Source: JABMRP01 sp964444795 (lineage in GTDB: Bacteria > Planctomycetota > Planctomycetia > Pirellulales > Thermoguttaceae). From it: a stretch of 64,000 bases of DNA. Positions 15,577 to 25,185 of this stretch are shown here, one piece after another. Position 1 is the stretch's first letter; every line of letters starts with the position of its first letter. The DNA lies in contig CAYUIQ010000013.1 in assembly GCA_964444795.1 (NCBI GenBank), positions 1 to 64,000 on the forward strand, written 5' to 3'. The position numbers and the translations under genes were made by a program. The notes under the pieces were generated by a model. That model did no database searches. It was not told where the DNA came from and saw nothing but the letters and a program-made list of their open reading frames with translations.

Positions 15577-17136
15577 ATGCCACATCCATCATGTTCCAAC
15601 CCGATGTCGCGACGGAAGTTCGTCTCCGGCTGCGCCTGTGCATGCACGGGATGCGCGGCGGTTGGCCATCTGCTGAACCCTCAACCAGTGCATGGTGAGG
15701 AGCCAGCCGGCGGCAAGCCGAGGATACGGCTGGTGTTCTGCGAAACGACCAACGACAAGCCAATCTGGCCCAACATCGGCTACGACTTCGACAGCCGACG
15801 AAAGCAGGTGATTGACGCCTTGACCCAAGGCTGTCCCGACCTTCAATTCCTCGTGTCGAAGGCCATGGACGACCCGAAACACGCCGACGCCATACTCCAA
15901 GGCGATGACGATGTGGACGGCTATGTCGTGTGCATCCAGGGGCTGGGGTGGGGCAACAGAGTCTTCCAGCTCTGCACCACCGGCAAGCCGACGCTGCTTG
16001 TTGACAACCTGTTTGGCGGGTCCGGAAAATTCCTTACTCAGATATCGAGGATCATGAATTCGGGCAAGCCGGTTGACTGGGTTAGCTCATCGAGCGATGC
16101 GGACATCGTCGCCTCGGCACGTCAATTCGGACTGCTCTCAAGAGGCAAGAGTCCGGCGCAAATTGCCCAGGGGTTTCGGACGGCGCGCCGCCAGCACACG
16201 CCATCCGAGATGGATTGGACCTGCAAGGACGATGCGGTCCCCGCTCCCAATTTCGACGAGGCACTGGAGCAATTGAAGCGGACCAAGATCATCGTTGTGG
16301 GCGGCGGATGGGGGGGCGACCCGTTCCGTAAGGCTGCCCGCGAAGTGCTCGGCCTGACGTTCGTACCGCTGGGCTTCGAGGCGATAGCCGCCGCTTATAA
16401 GGAGGCGGACCGGGACATGGCCAGGACCGTTGCCGACCGCTGGATCGCGGCCGCTGAGCAGGTCGTCGAGCCCAAACGTGACGATATCGACAAATCCGGC
16501 GTTGTCTACGTGGCCATGAAGCAGTTGCTGAATCGGTACGACGCAAGCGGTATCAGTATTAACTGTCTCGGTGGATTCTACGGTGGGCACATGACTGCCT
16601 ATCCGTGCCTGGGTTTCAGCCAGTTGAACAACGATGGATTGGTCGGGGGCTGCGAGGCGGACCAGATGTCGGCACTGACGATGGCAACGATGGGCGCGCT
16701 GGTGAACCGGCCCGGCTTCATCTCCGACCCGGTGATCGACACCTCGAAGCAGCAGATTATCTATGCCCACTGCGTGGCGATGACCAAGCCATTCGGCCCC
16801 GATGGCGCCTCCAACCCTTACAGGATCCGCACACACTCCGAGGACCGCAAAGGCGCGTCGATGCAGTCGCTGCTGCCGGCCGGCCACATGACCACAACGC
16901 TTGAGATTAACCCGGTCACCAAGCAGGTGCTTTGTCACCAGGCTAAGACCGTCGGCAACAATCCGAGCGATATGGCCTGCCGAACGAAGCTGGAGGCCGT
17001 TGTCAAAGGCGACATCGAGAAGCTGACGGAACAATGGCGCATGGGCTGGCACCGCGTGACCTTCTACGGGGACCTGAAGCCGCAGACAATCGAACTCTGC
17101 AATCGGCTGAAGTTGGAATATATCGAAGAGGCGTGA
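15577..17136 (+). CDS. exported sugar-isomerase-fold protein (FucI/AraA-like)
   Basis: The 519-residue product carries a twin-arginine-like signal (MSRRKFVSGCACACTGCAAV, from residue 10). The start at 15577 has GGGAG upstream; an ATG at 15604 is an alternative. The body resembles the L-fucose/L-arabinose isomerase fold: a Rossmann-like first half with DVDGYVVCIQGLG, a second half with GISINCLGGF, PCLGFSQLNNDGLVGGCEAD, and a C-terminal HSEDRKGASMQSLLPAGHMT. Acidic residues in the NNDG...CEAD segment are candidate metal ligands. It is probably a secreted sugar-binding or isomerase-like protein in the surrounding polysaccharide cluster; a substrate cannot be assigned. Confidence 0.65.
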   Translation: MPHPSCSNPMSRRKFVSGCACACTGCAAVGHLLNPQPVHGEEPAGGKPRIRLVFCETTNDKPIWPNIGYDFDSRRKQVIDALTQGCPDLQFLVSKAMDDPKHADAILQGDDDVDGYVVCIQGLGWGNRVFQLCTTGKPTLLVDNLFGGSGKFLTQISRIMNSGKPVDWVSSSSDADIVASARQFGLLSRGKSPAQIAQGFRTARRQHTPSEMDWTCKDDAVPAPNFDEALEQLKRTKIIVVGGGWGGDPFRKAAREVLGLTFVPLGFEAIAAAYKEADRDMARTVADRWIAAAEQVVEPKRDDIDKSGVVYVAMKQLLNRYDASGISINCLGGFYGGHMTAYPCLGFSQLNNDGLVGGCEADQMSALTMATMGALVNRPGFISDPVIDTSKQQIIYAHCVAMTKPFGPDGASNPYRIRTHSEDRKGASMQSLLPAGHMTTTLEINPVTKQVLCHQAKTVGNNPSDMACRTKLEAVVKGDIEKLTEQWRMGWHRVTFYGDLKPQTIELCNRLKLEYIEEA

Positions 17137-17354
17137 TTGCCCGATGGTTCGGGGCGGGCTGCTGATCGCCCAAGTCCAAACGCCGGATGCCGTTGAGCAA
17201 CTGGGGCGGACGAAGGCAACCGAGTACCGTTGCGAGTCGGGACTATTCTCGAACAAGCCCCATCGCTGCCGAACAGAGAACCAGTGGCTCAGCGGCCAAC
17301 AGGTCACCGTGCAGGTGTTCACGGTGCCTTTTTCAGACGACGTCCGCACCGCTA

Positions 17355-18281
17355 TCAGTCCGCCGGCCCGATGTATCCGGTGGACAAGGCCACGTCGTCG
17401 TACCATACCGTATTATCTTGCGTCGCGCGGTGGACATACACGCCGATGCCGAATCGCTTCAGTTTCACGTCCGGCGTGGATCGCCAGCGGAAGCCCGTGT
17501 AGTGGATATAGAGCTTGCCGTCGATCCAGGCGGCCAACTCGCCGTTCGCTTTGCCGGGATCGTTGACCTGGATCATGTGTTCCAGGCAATACCACTTGTC
17601 GCGTTGCAGGACCACGCGCTCGTCCTGGGCAGGTCCCAGCATATTTCCCCAGTAGTTGCCGTCGCGATCCCGTTTCATGTCCATCCAGTACGTGTAAAGG
17701 AACATGTACCCCGGCGAGGGATAACGCCGCCAGTCGCGCCAGGGCTCGAAGGCGCTCTTGAAGTGGTCGTCGCCTTTGGGGCGGATGCCCGCCGAGCCCA
17801 TGGCCGCCCAACGATTTGTCCCGGCAACGCCCGTCAACCCACCGCCGACATGATTCAGGTTGCCCTGATCGTAATCGGCAGCAAACTTGATGTAGCGGCG
17901 GAAGTAGACGCGGTCGTAGCCCTTTGGCCCGAACCAGGCAGTGGCGCCCGCGCCGGACTCGCGACCGTCTCGTGCAACGGCGGTGAACTGGATTGCCCCG
18001 TTGCCCTTGTGGGCAAGTTCGGCGTTGGTTGTGAGCTTCGCGCGACCTTCCCGTAGTCCTCGGACCTCGAAGTACTTCTTCAGCGACTCAGTCGACTCGA
18101 ACTCGTCGTGGAAAAAGACGTCGCCAGGCCGTTCCAGCGCTGACAGCCGGGCGGCGTCTGCCCGAGTTTCCGCCGTCACGAGCTTCGGATAGGAAGGTGC
18201 CACTCCTTCCGCGGCAATGGCGATTCCGCCTGCCGGCAACACAAACACCACTATCCACATTGCGAGAATCCGTCTGGTCAT
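17355..18281 (-). CDS. secreted polysaccharide-lyase-like protein
   Basis: The 308-residue product starts at MTRRILAMWIVVFVLPAGG with a signal peptide. The fold is a concanavalin-type jelly roll, as in PL14/PL20-like lyases: FFHDEFESTESLKKYFEV near 60, DRVYFRRYIKFAADYDQG, MFLYTYWMDMKRDRDGNYWG, WYCLEHMIQVNDPG, AAWIDGKLYIHYTGFRWR and a closing VWYDDVALSTGYIGP. The action expected is beta-elimination on an acidic polysaccharide such as alginate or glucuronan, outside the cytoplasm. Its ATG overlaps the stop of the upstream heparinase remnant (ATGA), which means translational coupling. Confidence 0.65.
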   Translation of the reverse strand: MTRRILAMWIVVFVLPAGGIAIAAEGVAPSYPKLVTAETRADAARLSALERPGDVFFHDEFESTESLKKYFEVRGLREGRAKLTTNAELAHKGNGAIQFTAVARDGRESGAGATAWFGPKGYDRVYFRRYIKFAADYDQGNLNHVGGGLTGVAGTNRWAAMGSAGIRPKGDDHFKSAFEPWRDWRRYPSPGYMFLYTYWMDMKRDRDGNYWGNMLGPAQDERVVLQRDKWYCLEHMIQVNDPGKANGELAAWIDGKLYIHYTGFRWRSTPDVKLKRFGIGVYVHRATQDNTVWYDDVALSTGYIGPAD

Positions 18282-18790
18282 GGGGATGCGCCTTTCTCCC
18301 GGTCTCGTGGTTTTCCCGGGAAATTTCGATACTCCGGCCGAGTCATCCATATCTCGTAGCGTGGGTCTTCGGCCCATTTCTGATAGTTGTCCTCGACACC
18401 GCTTGCCAGGGGACGATCCAGCGTTCTTTGGCCGGCCTGCATGACTCGGATGTGCCCACCTGTTGGCCCGTCGGTGGCGAACATGACCTCATACTCCGTC
18501 GTTCCCAACCTGACCACCGCGCCCATCTGCCCCGGTCGTTCGACCCCCTCCACGGGGACCATGTTCTCCGTGGCCTGATCGATGTACTTCCGCTCGTCGG
18601 TCAGATAATGGAGCACGCCCAAGAGAATAGCCCCGGCCTTCGTGAACAGCAGCCGGGGATGCTCCCCGCGTGCCAGGGCACAATCGGCCGGAAGATCGAC
18701 GCCGCCGATCGTAACCGTGTCTTGGGCCTCACAAATAGCCCCGCCTGAAAGCACAACCGCGATCCAAGCCCCACAGCGGAATCTCGACAT
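18278..18790 (-). pseudogene. internally deleted heparinase II/III-like gene (170-codon in-frame remnant)
   Basis: The frame begins with a signal peptide and the N-terminal hallmark of heparinase II/III-like lyases (RGEHPRLLFTKA, residues 42-53). It then jumps to a short alpha-toroid piece (LLGVLHYLTDERKYIDQA) and to a C-terminal beta-domain tail (EIWMTRPEYRNFP). Full-length relatives have 600 or more residues, so most of the catalytic toroid and beta-sandwich is missing while the frame stays open. The TGA stop overlaps the ATG of the polysaccharide-lyase-like gene. A GGGAG site precedes the start. It may still be translated to couple expression of the next gene. Confidence 0.6.
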
Positions 18791-18894
18791 GGCGTGTCTC
18801 CCGGATACTCACATTGCACGATCTTGTTTTTCTGTTTCCGATGAATCCTGGCGCCACCGTCAATGCCGCAAAGGCAGGCGCGTTTTCAAGCCGT

Positions 18895-20463
18895 TCAATC
18901 CGGCGTGTCTCGCCTCCACTGGTTGAACGCGCCGGCCATCGCTTCGACGCGTTTTGGATTCTCTTGTGCAAGATCATTCAATTCGGTGCGGTCGGTTGTC
19001 AGATCGTAGAGTTCCCACGGCCCACCTTTGGCGGAGGCGAGTTTCCACGATCCGATGCGGATCGCGCGGTTGCCCGAGGTTGCCCAACACAGCGTCCTCG
19101 GGCCTTCCGTTCGCCGACCCGCGAAATCCGGCAGCAGGCTTCGGCCCGCGATCGGCAACACGTCGCGACCGTTGAACTTCTCTGGATACTCGATGCCCGC
19201 TGCATCGAGGCACGTCGCCGTAATGTCGGTGATGTGGCCCGGCTCGATGCAAATCGCTCCGGTCTGCTTGATGACGCCTGGCCACCGGGCGAGGAACGGC
19301 GTCGCGATGCCTCCCTCGTGGTTGGACTGCTTATGCCGGCGGAAGGGCGCGTTCGAGACGTTCGACCACGGGGGTCCCGCCGTAACGAAGGTGTCTGGAC
19401 CGCCGGGCGGGATCGTCGGCTTGTTGCCCACCCGGGTTGGCGTGCCGTCAACCCGCCATGTTTGCCCCGGTTTGTCCAGCGCGCCTACGGCCTGGTCGGA
19501 AGCGCCGTTGTCGGAGAGGAACATCACCAGCGTGTTGTCGTCGGCCTTCGCACGCCGCAGCGCGTCCATAACTCGGCCCACACTCTGGTCGAGTGAATCG
19601 ACCTGTCCGGCATAGGCGGCCATACGATCGGCCTCCCACGGCTTGTGCTGCGCGTCCTGCCATGCCGGCACGCGCGGGTCTCGCGGCGACAAACGACTCT
19701 CGGCTCCAATCAACCCCAACTCGACGAGTCGCCCGTAGCGGCGGCTGCGCGCTTCGTCCCAGCCCAGCTTCCGATACAGATCGCGGTACTTCGCCATGTC
19801 TTCGGGCTTCGCGTGCAACGGCCAGTGCGGTGCGTAATGGGAAACATAAAGGAAGAACGGCTTCTTCCCGGCTGCGGCCTGGGCGATGAAGTCGGTCGCG
19901 AAATCGGTGATCAGATCGGTCTTGTAGGTGCCATCAGGCGGCAGGGTGAAGGGGCGGCCGTCGCGGTAGAACTGCGTGTTGCGGACCTCCTTAAAGTAGT
20001 TTCCTGGACCGGAGTGTCCCGTACTGCCGAGGAATCGATCGACGTGCCGTCCGATCATGGCCGGATCATGCCAGTTGTCCGCCGTGACCATGTCGAGCCG
20101 TCCCACGGCACACGTCTCGTAGCCAGCCCGCCGAAGTAACTCGAACACTGTCACGCAACGATCGTTCAACAATCCAGTCCATCGAGATATCCCGACCTGA
20201 TGGGGGTGAAGTCCTGTCATCAGGGCGGCACGCGACGGGCCGCAGAGGGCACAGTTGTAGAACTGCGAGAATCGCAAACCGCCTTCGGCCAACCGATCCA
20301 AATTCGGCGTCTCGATATCGCCGCCGTAACAGCCAAGGTCGGAGTAGCCCAAGTCATCCGCCATGATCACGATGATGTTCGGCCGCTGGGCATGCAGAGT
20401 GCCGGCCAGCAGGCCGCAGACCGCCAGACACAGAACGGCAAATCGGATGTGTGGCGTGGGCAT
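18895..20463 (-). CDS. secreted sulfatase (FGly type)
   Basis: The 522-residue product starts at MPTPHIRFAVLCLAVCGLLA, with GGGAG upstream and a signal peptide ending at LHAQ. The alkaline-phosphatase-like core shows the metal-site DD pair in IIVIMADDLGYSD (36-37), the formylglycine motif CGPSR with Cys74 (CALCGPSRAALMTG), HYAPHWPLHAK and a second metal site FLSDNGASD. It hydrolyses sulfate esters, presumably on algal or host polysaccharides, after maturation by a formylglycine-generating enzyme not seen in this window. The much longer frame upstream runs antisense into the sialidase-like gene and is not used. The gene diverges from that gene. Confidence 0.93.
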   Translation of the reverse strand: MPTPHIRFAVLCLAVCGLLAGTLHAQRPNIIVIMADDLGYSDLGCYGGDIETPNLDRLAEGGLRFSQFYNCALCGPSRAALMTGLHPHQVGISRWTGLLNDRCVTVFELLRRAGYETCAVGRLDMVTADNWHDPAMIGRHVDRFLGSTGHSGPGNYFKEVRNTQFYRDGRPFTLPPDGTYKTDLITDFATDFIAQAAAGKKPFFLYVSHYAPHWPLHAKPEDMAKYRDLYRKLGWDEARSRRYGRLVELGLIGAESRLSPRDPRVPAWQDAQHKPWEADRMAAYAGQVDSLDQSVGRVMDALRRAKADDNTLVMFLSDNGASDQAVGALDKPGQTWRVDGTPTRVGNKPTIPPGGPDTFVTAGPPWSNVSNAPFRRHKQSNHEGGIATPFLARWPGVIKQTGAICIEPGHITDITATCLDAAGIEYPEKFNGRDVLPIAGRSLLPDFAGRRTEGPRTLCWATSGNRAIRIGSWKLASAKGGPWELYDLTTDRTELNDLAQENPKRVEAMAGAFNQWRRDTPD

Positions 20464-20710
20464 CGGTGAGGTCTCCCAGTTTATCAGTTGCTCAAGTGGG
20501 CAGCATGACAGTCCCTTCCAGTAGACCGGATGTCTCTCAAGAACTGCACATAGATAAGATTCTCGCCGACCGGGGATCGGTTGGCAAGCTGGCGTGGGGC
20601 TGGACTTGCTGTATACTCTGGGTATGCGTGCCACTGGACTCAGGCGATAAGCCAAAGGAACTGGTGCGGTCAGCCGTACAAAGCTCCCGGTAGCGAGGAG
20701 GACGACAACC

Positions 20711-21865
20711 ATGTTTCGCGTGATGTGTGTCAAGTGTAATCCGCGTTTGGTCGCCACGGCGACGAGCGTACTTCTGATCGTGATCCTCGGCCCGAACATC
20801 CACGCGGCAACCGGAGAGGGAACAACTTCGTCCAGCGGGACTTGGCTTGCTCCGGGCGTGGAGGATGTGCCGGGGTTACCCATGGGGCCTTTTGTTCGGC
20901 TCGGCGACGGGAGCATACTCACGGTCGACACGGCCTCCAGCGCGATGGTCAGCCCCGATGAGGGAAAGACGTGGAAGTCACGTCCGATCTTTGCCGACGC
21001 GGCCAAGTATGCCGTCCGCCCGGAACGGGCGCTGCTCAGGACGCCCAGCGGGGTGATCATCCTCGCCTTCTCCAACGACAAGGAGAAGGCCAACTGGAAT
21101 TGGGACAAGGCAATTTCGGACTCCCCTGGCGCCCGCCTGCCCACGTACGCCGTCCGCAGTTTGGATGACGGTAAGACTTGGGAGACACCGCAGAAGCTCC
21201 ACGACCAGTGGACCGGCGCGATCCGCAACATGATCCAGACCGAGGACGGCACGGTCGTGTTCACCTCGATGATGATGCAGCACGACCCCGGCCGGCACTC
21301 GGTGGTCACGTATTCTTCCCCCGACGAAGGAAAAACCTGGCGGCGCAGCAACGTCATCGACCGTGGTGGTATCGGCCATCATGCGGGCGTCACCGAGGCC
21401 ACGATCGAACAGCTCCGCGACGGCCGTATCTGGATGCTCATGCGGACCAACTGGAAGACATTCTGGGAAGCCTATTCCAGCGACGAGGGAGTCACGTGGA
21501 CTTCGATCGGCGCGACGAAGATCGACGCCAGCAGTGCCCCGGGCCTGCTGGGACGCCTACGAAGTGGCCGGCTGGTCCTCATCTGGAACCGCTACTTTCC
21601 CGAGGGGCAAACGAGCTTTCCGTTGTCCGGTGGAGATAACCAGTGGTCCGAGGTCCCGGTGAGCAATCACCGGCTCGAACTGTCGATGATGTTTTCTGAC
21701 GACGACGGCAAGACCTGGACCGATCCGGTCGTCATCGCAAGGAACCAGAAAGGCTGGATTGCCTATCCCTACCTGTTCGAGGCGCGTCCAGGCGAATTGT
21801 GGATTACGACCATGCAGGGCGGTCTTCGGGCGCGGCTTTACGAAAAGGATTTCGTCGGCAAATGA
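20711..21865 (+). CDS. secreted sialidase-like BNR-repeat protein
   Basis: The 384-residue product has a signal peptide ending near NIHAATG and five Asp-box motifs of the S-x-D-x-G-x-T-W type: SPDEGKTWKS, SLDDGKTWET, SPDEGKTWRR, SSDEGVTWTS and SDDDGKTWTD, as in six-bladed sialidase propellers. The RPERALLRTPSG segment could supply one of the arginines. It probably cleaves or binds a terminal acidic sugar extracellularly. GAGGAGG precedes the ATG. The gene diverges from the sulfatase across a 247-bp gap. A weak hairpin at 21877-21896 follows the stop but lacks a T-run. Confidence 0.8.
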   Translation: MFRVMCVKCNPRLVATATSVLLIVILGPNIHAATGEGTTSSSGTWLAPGVEDVPGLPMGPFVRLGDGSILTVDTASSAMVSPDEGKTWKSRPIFADAAKYAVRPERALLRTPSGVIILAFSNDKEKANWNWDKAISDSPGARLPTYAVRSLDDGKTWETPQKLHDQWTGAIRNMIQTEDGTVVFTSMMMQHDPGRHSVVTYSSPDEGKTWRRSNVIDRGGIGHHAGVTEATIEQLRDGRIWMLMRTNWKTFWEAYSSDEGVTWTSIGATKIDASSAPGLLGRLRSGRLVLIWNRYFPEGQTSFPLSGGDNQWSEVPVSNHRLELSMMFSDDDGKTWTDPVVIARNQKGWIAYPYLFEARPGELWITTMQGGLRARLYEKDFVGK

Positions 21866-22070
21866 TGGCGACGAAAGAAGGGGCGAAAAGCCCTTCGATC
21901 ACGCTCCCGTGGTTGCCTCATTTCATCCCAAAGGAGACCACGCCATGAAATCCCGGATTAGCCGGTGAGAATTCGTCGGCAGATTCCGGAGATTCCGCGG
22001 ACAGGAACCGATTTAACATACTGGGCAAGATTCGGTAGATTCCCCGTGTGGTGGGATTGATCGCACGGTT

Positions 22071-22104
<34 letters not shown>

Positions 22105-22135
22105 GCCAGATATCACCCTTCTTCAACGGGCTAGA

Positions 22136-23356
22136 CTACGACCAAACCAGCAATCGCCTCGCCACGGCTCCGCCGAGCACGAGCCAGACGGGCGTCACTT
22201 TCCAGCGGACGGTCGCCACACCGGCGGCGGTGGCGATCAGGCAGCCGCGCCAATCGAGCAGCCAGGGGACCGACGTGTCGATCAGCGCGGCTCGAAAGAG
22301 GACCAACGTCACCGCGGCCATCAACCCGACCGAAGCGGCGTTGACCGCGTCGAGGAACCGGGATGCCCAGGGCGAGCGACGCAGCCGGGGGATCAACGGG
22401 TTGCAGACGATGACCAGCACCAGCGACGGCAGCAGGATGCCCGCGGTGGCGACCAACGCGCCGGGCAAACCAGCCAGCAGATAGCCGACGAAGGTGACCG
22501 TGGTGAGCAACGGCCCGGGAGTCAATTGGCCGATGGCCACCGCGTCGAGCAACTGTTCTTGCTGGAGTCCGACGCCGAGCCACTCGTGGTTTTGCACGAG
22601 TCCGCCTTCGAGGTAGGCCAGCAGGACGTAGCCGCCGCCGTACATCACCGCGCCCACTTTGGCGAAGAACAGGCCCAACTTCCAAAGCGACACGCCGCCC
22701 GCCGCGCTGGTCACTCCGGCGCCCGCCATGGTGGAAGCGCTCGCTTGGGCGGTTCCCGCGGCGCCCATGGTGGCAACACCCACCAACATCCCGGCGGTCT
22801 TCCCCTTGGCCGGTCCCACCGGTCCACGGGTCCAGCGAAGCAGGAGCACGCCGGTCAGGCTGCCGACAGCCAGCGGCCCGATCTGTCCGTACCCGGTCAA
22901 CGACGCGGCACCCACGCCGACGCCGATGATCGCCAGTTGCCACCGGCGTAGGGCCTTTCGGCCAAGCCGGAAGACGGCCAACACAATCACCGCCAGCACG
23001 GCCGGCTTGATCCCGGCCAGCAACGGTTCGACTTGCGGCAAGCTACCCCAATGGACATACGCCCAGGCGAAGACCAGGGTGATGAGCACCGCCGGCAGGC
23101 TGAACCCCAGGCTGCCGACCAGCGAGCCGACGATCCCCGCGCGGCGGTAGCCGATGTGGCCGGCCATTTCGACGGCGTTAGGGCCGGGGATCAGGTGGGT
23201 CGCCCCGAGCAGATCGAGGAACTGCTGCCGCGAGAGCCACCCGCGCCGCACGACGGCTTCGTCTTCCATCAGGGCGACGTGAGCGGCCGGCCCGCCGAAG
23301 CTGATACAGCCCAGCTTGAGGAAGAGTCCGGCGATTTGGCCCAGGGTGCGTTTCAT
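22136..23356 (-). CDS. chrA: chromate transporter, two-domain CHR family
   Basis: The 406-residue product has the length of two-domain ChrA proteins. The start is taken at MKRTLGQIAGLFLKLG, the family's usual opening; the frame is open further upstream but without homology, and the ribosome binding site is poor. The N-terminal half has SFGGPAAHVALM and LIPGPNAVEMAGHIGYRRAG. The C-terminal half repeats the pattern with YGGGYVLLAYLEGG and LTPGPLLTTVTFVGYLLAG. About ten membrane segments are present, with a Gly/Ala-rich linker near residue 205-235. The family exports chromate by proton exchange or acts on other oxyanions. It lies beside the molybdate genes but on the opposite strand. Confidence 0.9.
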   Translation of the reverse strand: MKRTLGQIAGLFLKLGCISFGGPAAHVALMEDEAVVRRGWLSRQQFLDLLGATHLIPGPNAVEMAGHIGYRRAGIVGSLVGSLGFSLPAVLITLVFAWAYVHWGSLPQVEPLLAGIKPAVLAVIVLAVFRLGRKALRRWQLAIIGVGVGAASLTGYGQIGPLAVGSLTGVLLLRWTRGPVGPAKGKTAGMLVGVATMGAAGTAQASASTMAGAGVTSAAGGVSLWKLGLFFAKVGAVMYGGGYVLLAYLEGGLVQNHEWLGVGLQQEQLLDAVAIGQLTPGPLLTTVTFVGYLLAGLPGALVATAGILLPSLVLVIVCNPLIPRLRRSPWASRFLDAVNAASVGLMAAVTLVLFRAALIDTSVPWLLDWRGCLIATAAGVATVRWKVTPVWLVLGGAVARRLLVWS

Positions 23357-23573
23357 CGAGCATGTGGTGTAAGAGAATTCTTGCGGGAAAGTATCATCGT
23401 ACACGACACACCATTTTGCGGCATCCCGGGCGTCTGTCAAGCGAACCCCCGGGCACCGAGGTCGGGGGGTTTCCCCGCCGCCGGCGCTGGAGTATCCTTG
23501 ATCCTGGGCGAGCTTCCCCCACGGTCCTTCCCCCGGCTCTGTCCCAACCGCTCCGATAGTGAGAGGCCTCTCC

Positions 23574-24341
23574 ATGGACAGAACCGCCCTGAAACTTGCC
23601 CTCCTGCTGGCCATCGGCCTTTGCGGATGCTCGTCGCAACGGTCGGAGAAGACCGTGCTCCTCTTCGGTGCGGCCAGCACGAGCGACGCGCTGGACGAGA
23701 TCAGCCGAAATTTCGAGCGGAAGACCGGCTACACCGTGCAAACCAGCTATGCCGCCACGTCGACGCTGGCCCAACAGATCACCAGCGGCGCGCGGGCCGA
23801 CGTGATGCTCTCGGCCAACCGGCAATGGGCCGATTACCTCGACGACCACGATCAGACGCTCCGGCGGCGCGATCTGCTGGCCAATCGTCTGGTGGTGATC
23901 GTTCCCGTCGATTCTTCGGTCGACGTCAGTACACCGGACGATCTGCTCGCCGAAGAGATCCGCCACGTGGCAATGGCCGACCCCGAGGCGGCACCCGCCG
24001 GCATGTACGCCCGGCAGGCGCTGGAGAAAATGCAATTATGGGAATCGCTGCAGCAGAAGATCGTCACCGGTGGCGATGTCCGGCAGGCGCTCTCCTTCGT
24101 GGAAACCGGCGCGGCCGAGGCGGGAATCGTCTATGCGACCGACGCGGCCGCGTCGACTTCGGTTCGCGTGGCCTTGGAGATCGACCCCGGCATGACTGAA
24201 CCGATTCGTTATCCGCTGCTACTGCTGCGAAGCGGCGAAAGTCGACCGGCGGCCGAGGCGCTTTACGAGTATTTGCAGTCGCCGGAGGCGGAAAGCGTCT
24301 TTCGCCAGCGCGGGTTTGGGGGAGTAGCGATTAGCGATTAG
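23574..24341 (+). CDS. modA: molybdate ABC transporter substrate-binding protein
   Basis: The 255-residue product is a ModA-type periplasmic binding protein: VLLFGAASTSDALDEISRNF at the N-terminus, the binding-site ARADVMLSANRQWADYL segment, DPEAAPAGMYARQALEK, a GAAEAGIVYATDA motif and a closing YEYLQSPEAESVF. The signal ends in IGLCGCSSQ, close to a lipobox, so it is probably a lipoprotein. I chose ATG 23574 over an in-frame GTG five codons upstream because GAGAGG lies at the right distance. It is the first gene of modABC; a palindromic element separates it from modB. Confidence 0.93.
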   Translation: MDRTALKLALLLAIGLCGCSSQRSEKTVLLFGAASTSDALDEISRNFERKTGYTVQTSYAATSTLAQQITSGARADVMLSANRQWADYLDDHDQTLRRRDLLANRLVVIVPVDSSVDVSTPDDLLAEEIRHVAMADPEAAPAGMYARQALEKMQLWESLQQKIVTGGDVRQALSFVETGAAEAGIVYATDAAASTSVRVALEIDPGMTEPIRYPLLLLRSGESRPAAEALYEYLQSPEAESVFRQRGFGGVAISD

Positions 24342-24350
24342 GGGGTGCGT

Positions 24351-24440
24351 GGGTGCCTGGGGTCGAGCGTAACGAGCCCCCAGTCGGAAAACCACTGGGG
24401 GCTCAGCGTTCGTGCCTCACGCCTCGACCCCAGGCACCCA
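24351..24440. repeat. full copy of a dispersed palindromic element between modA and modB
   Basis: GGGTGCCTGGGGTCGAG (24351-24367) pairs perfectly over 17 bp with CTCGACCCCAGGCACCC (24423-24439). An inner GAGCCCCCAGT pairs with ACTGGGGGCTC around a short loop. Transcribed inside the mod operon, it would form a stable stem. Confidence 0.85.
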
Positions 24441-24474
24441 GCCGATAATAACTACTAACAACCAACGACACGGA

Positions 24475-25185
24475 ATGTTCCCACTCTCCTCCATCTTGCT
24501 CGAACCGGAAGAATGGTCGGCACTGTGGCTTAGTGCCCAGGTGGCTTCGTGCGCGGCGATGGCCGGGCTGCCGGTGGCGGTGGCCGTGGCCTATCTGCTG
24601 GCGCGAGGGCGCTTTGCCGGTAAGTGGCTCGTCGAGACGGTGGTCAATCTGCCCTTGGTGCTCCCGCCCGTGGTGACCGGATACTTGCTGCTGGTTTGCT
24701 TCAGTCCGCGGGGACCGATCGGGTCGGTGCTCGAATCATGGTTCGGCGTGCGGGTCGTTTTCACCACGGCGGCGGCCGTGTTGGCGGCCATGGTGGTGAG
24801 TTTTCCGCTGATGGTTCGGGCGATTCGATTGGCCTTCCAAGCGGTCGATCCGCGGTTGGAAGTGGCCGCCCGAAGCCTGGGTGCCGGCCGCTTGACGACC
24901 TTCTTCACCGTCACCCTGCCGCTGGCCCGACGCGGTATGATCGCCGGATGGATGCTGGCCTTTGCGCGAAGCCTGGGCGAGTTCGGGGCGACGATCATGG
25001 TGGCCAGCAATATCAGCGGGCGCACCCGTACGATCCCCCTGGAGATCCACCGTTTGGCCAACACGCCGCCCGACGGGATCACCCGCTGCTGGCGATTGGT
25101 GATCGTCTCGGTCATCCTGGCCTGCGGGGCCCTGGTGGTGAGCGAATTGCTGGAAAGGAGGCACTCGCGGCATGAGTCTGCTTAG
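24475..25185 (+). CDS. modB: molybdate ABC transporter permease
   Basis: The 236-residue product has five or six transmembrane helices. The permease EAA-loop motif is in EVAARSLGAGRLTTFFTVTLPLARRG, given here in parts: EVAARSLGAG then TVTLPLARRG near residue 135-155. VNLPLVLPPVVTGYLLL and ARSLGEFGATIMVASNI are typical of ModB. The start at MFPLSSILLEP was preferred to a longer frame that begins inside the palindrome. The end overlaps modC by 14 bases, so the two are translationally coupled. Confidence 0.93.
   Translation: MFPLSSILLEPEEWSALWLSAQVASCAAMAGLPVAVAVAYLLARGRFAGKWLVETVVNLPLVLPPVVTGYLLLVCFSPRGPIGSVLESWFGVRVVFTTAAAVLAAMVVSFPLMVRAIRLAFQAVDPRLEVAARSLGAGRLTTFFTVTLPLARRGMIAGWMLAFARSLGEFGATIMVASNISGRTRTIPLEIHRLANTPPDGITRCWRLVIVSVILACGALVVSELLERRHSRHESA

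Noticed and set aside
20464..21357. 300-codon N-terminal extension of the sulfatase frame at 18895
   Set aside because: It is antisense to the sialidase-like gene and precedes a clear signal peptide with a ribosome site at 20463.
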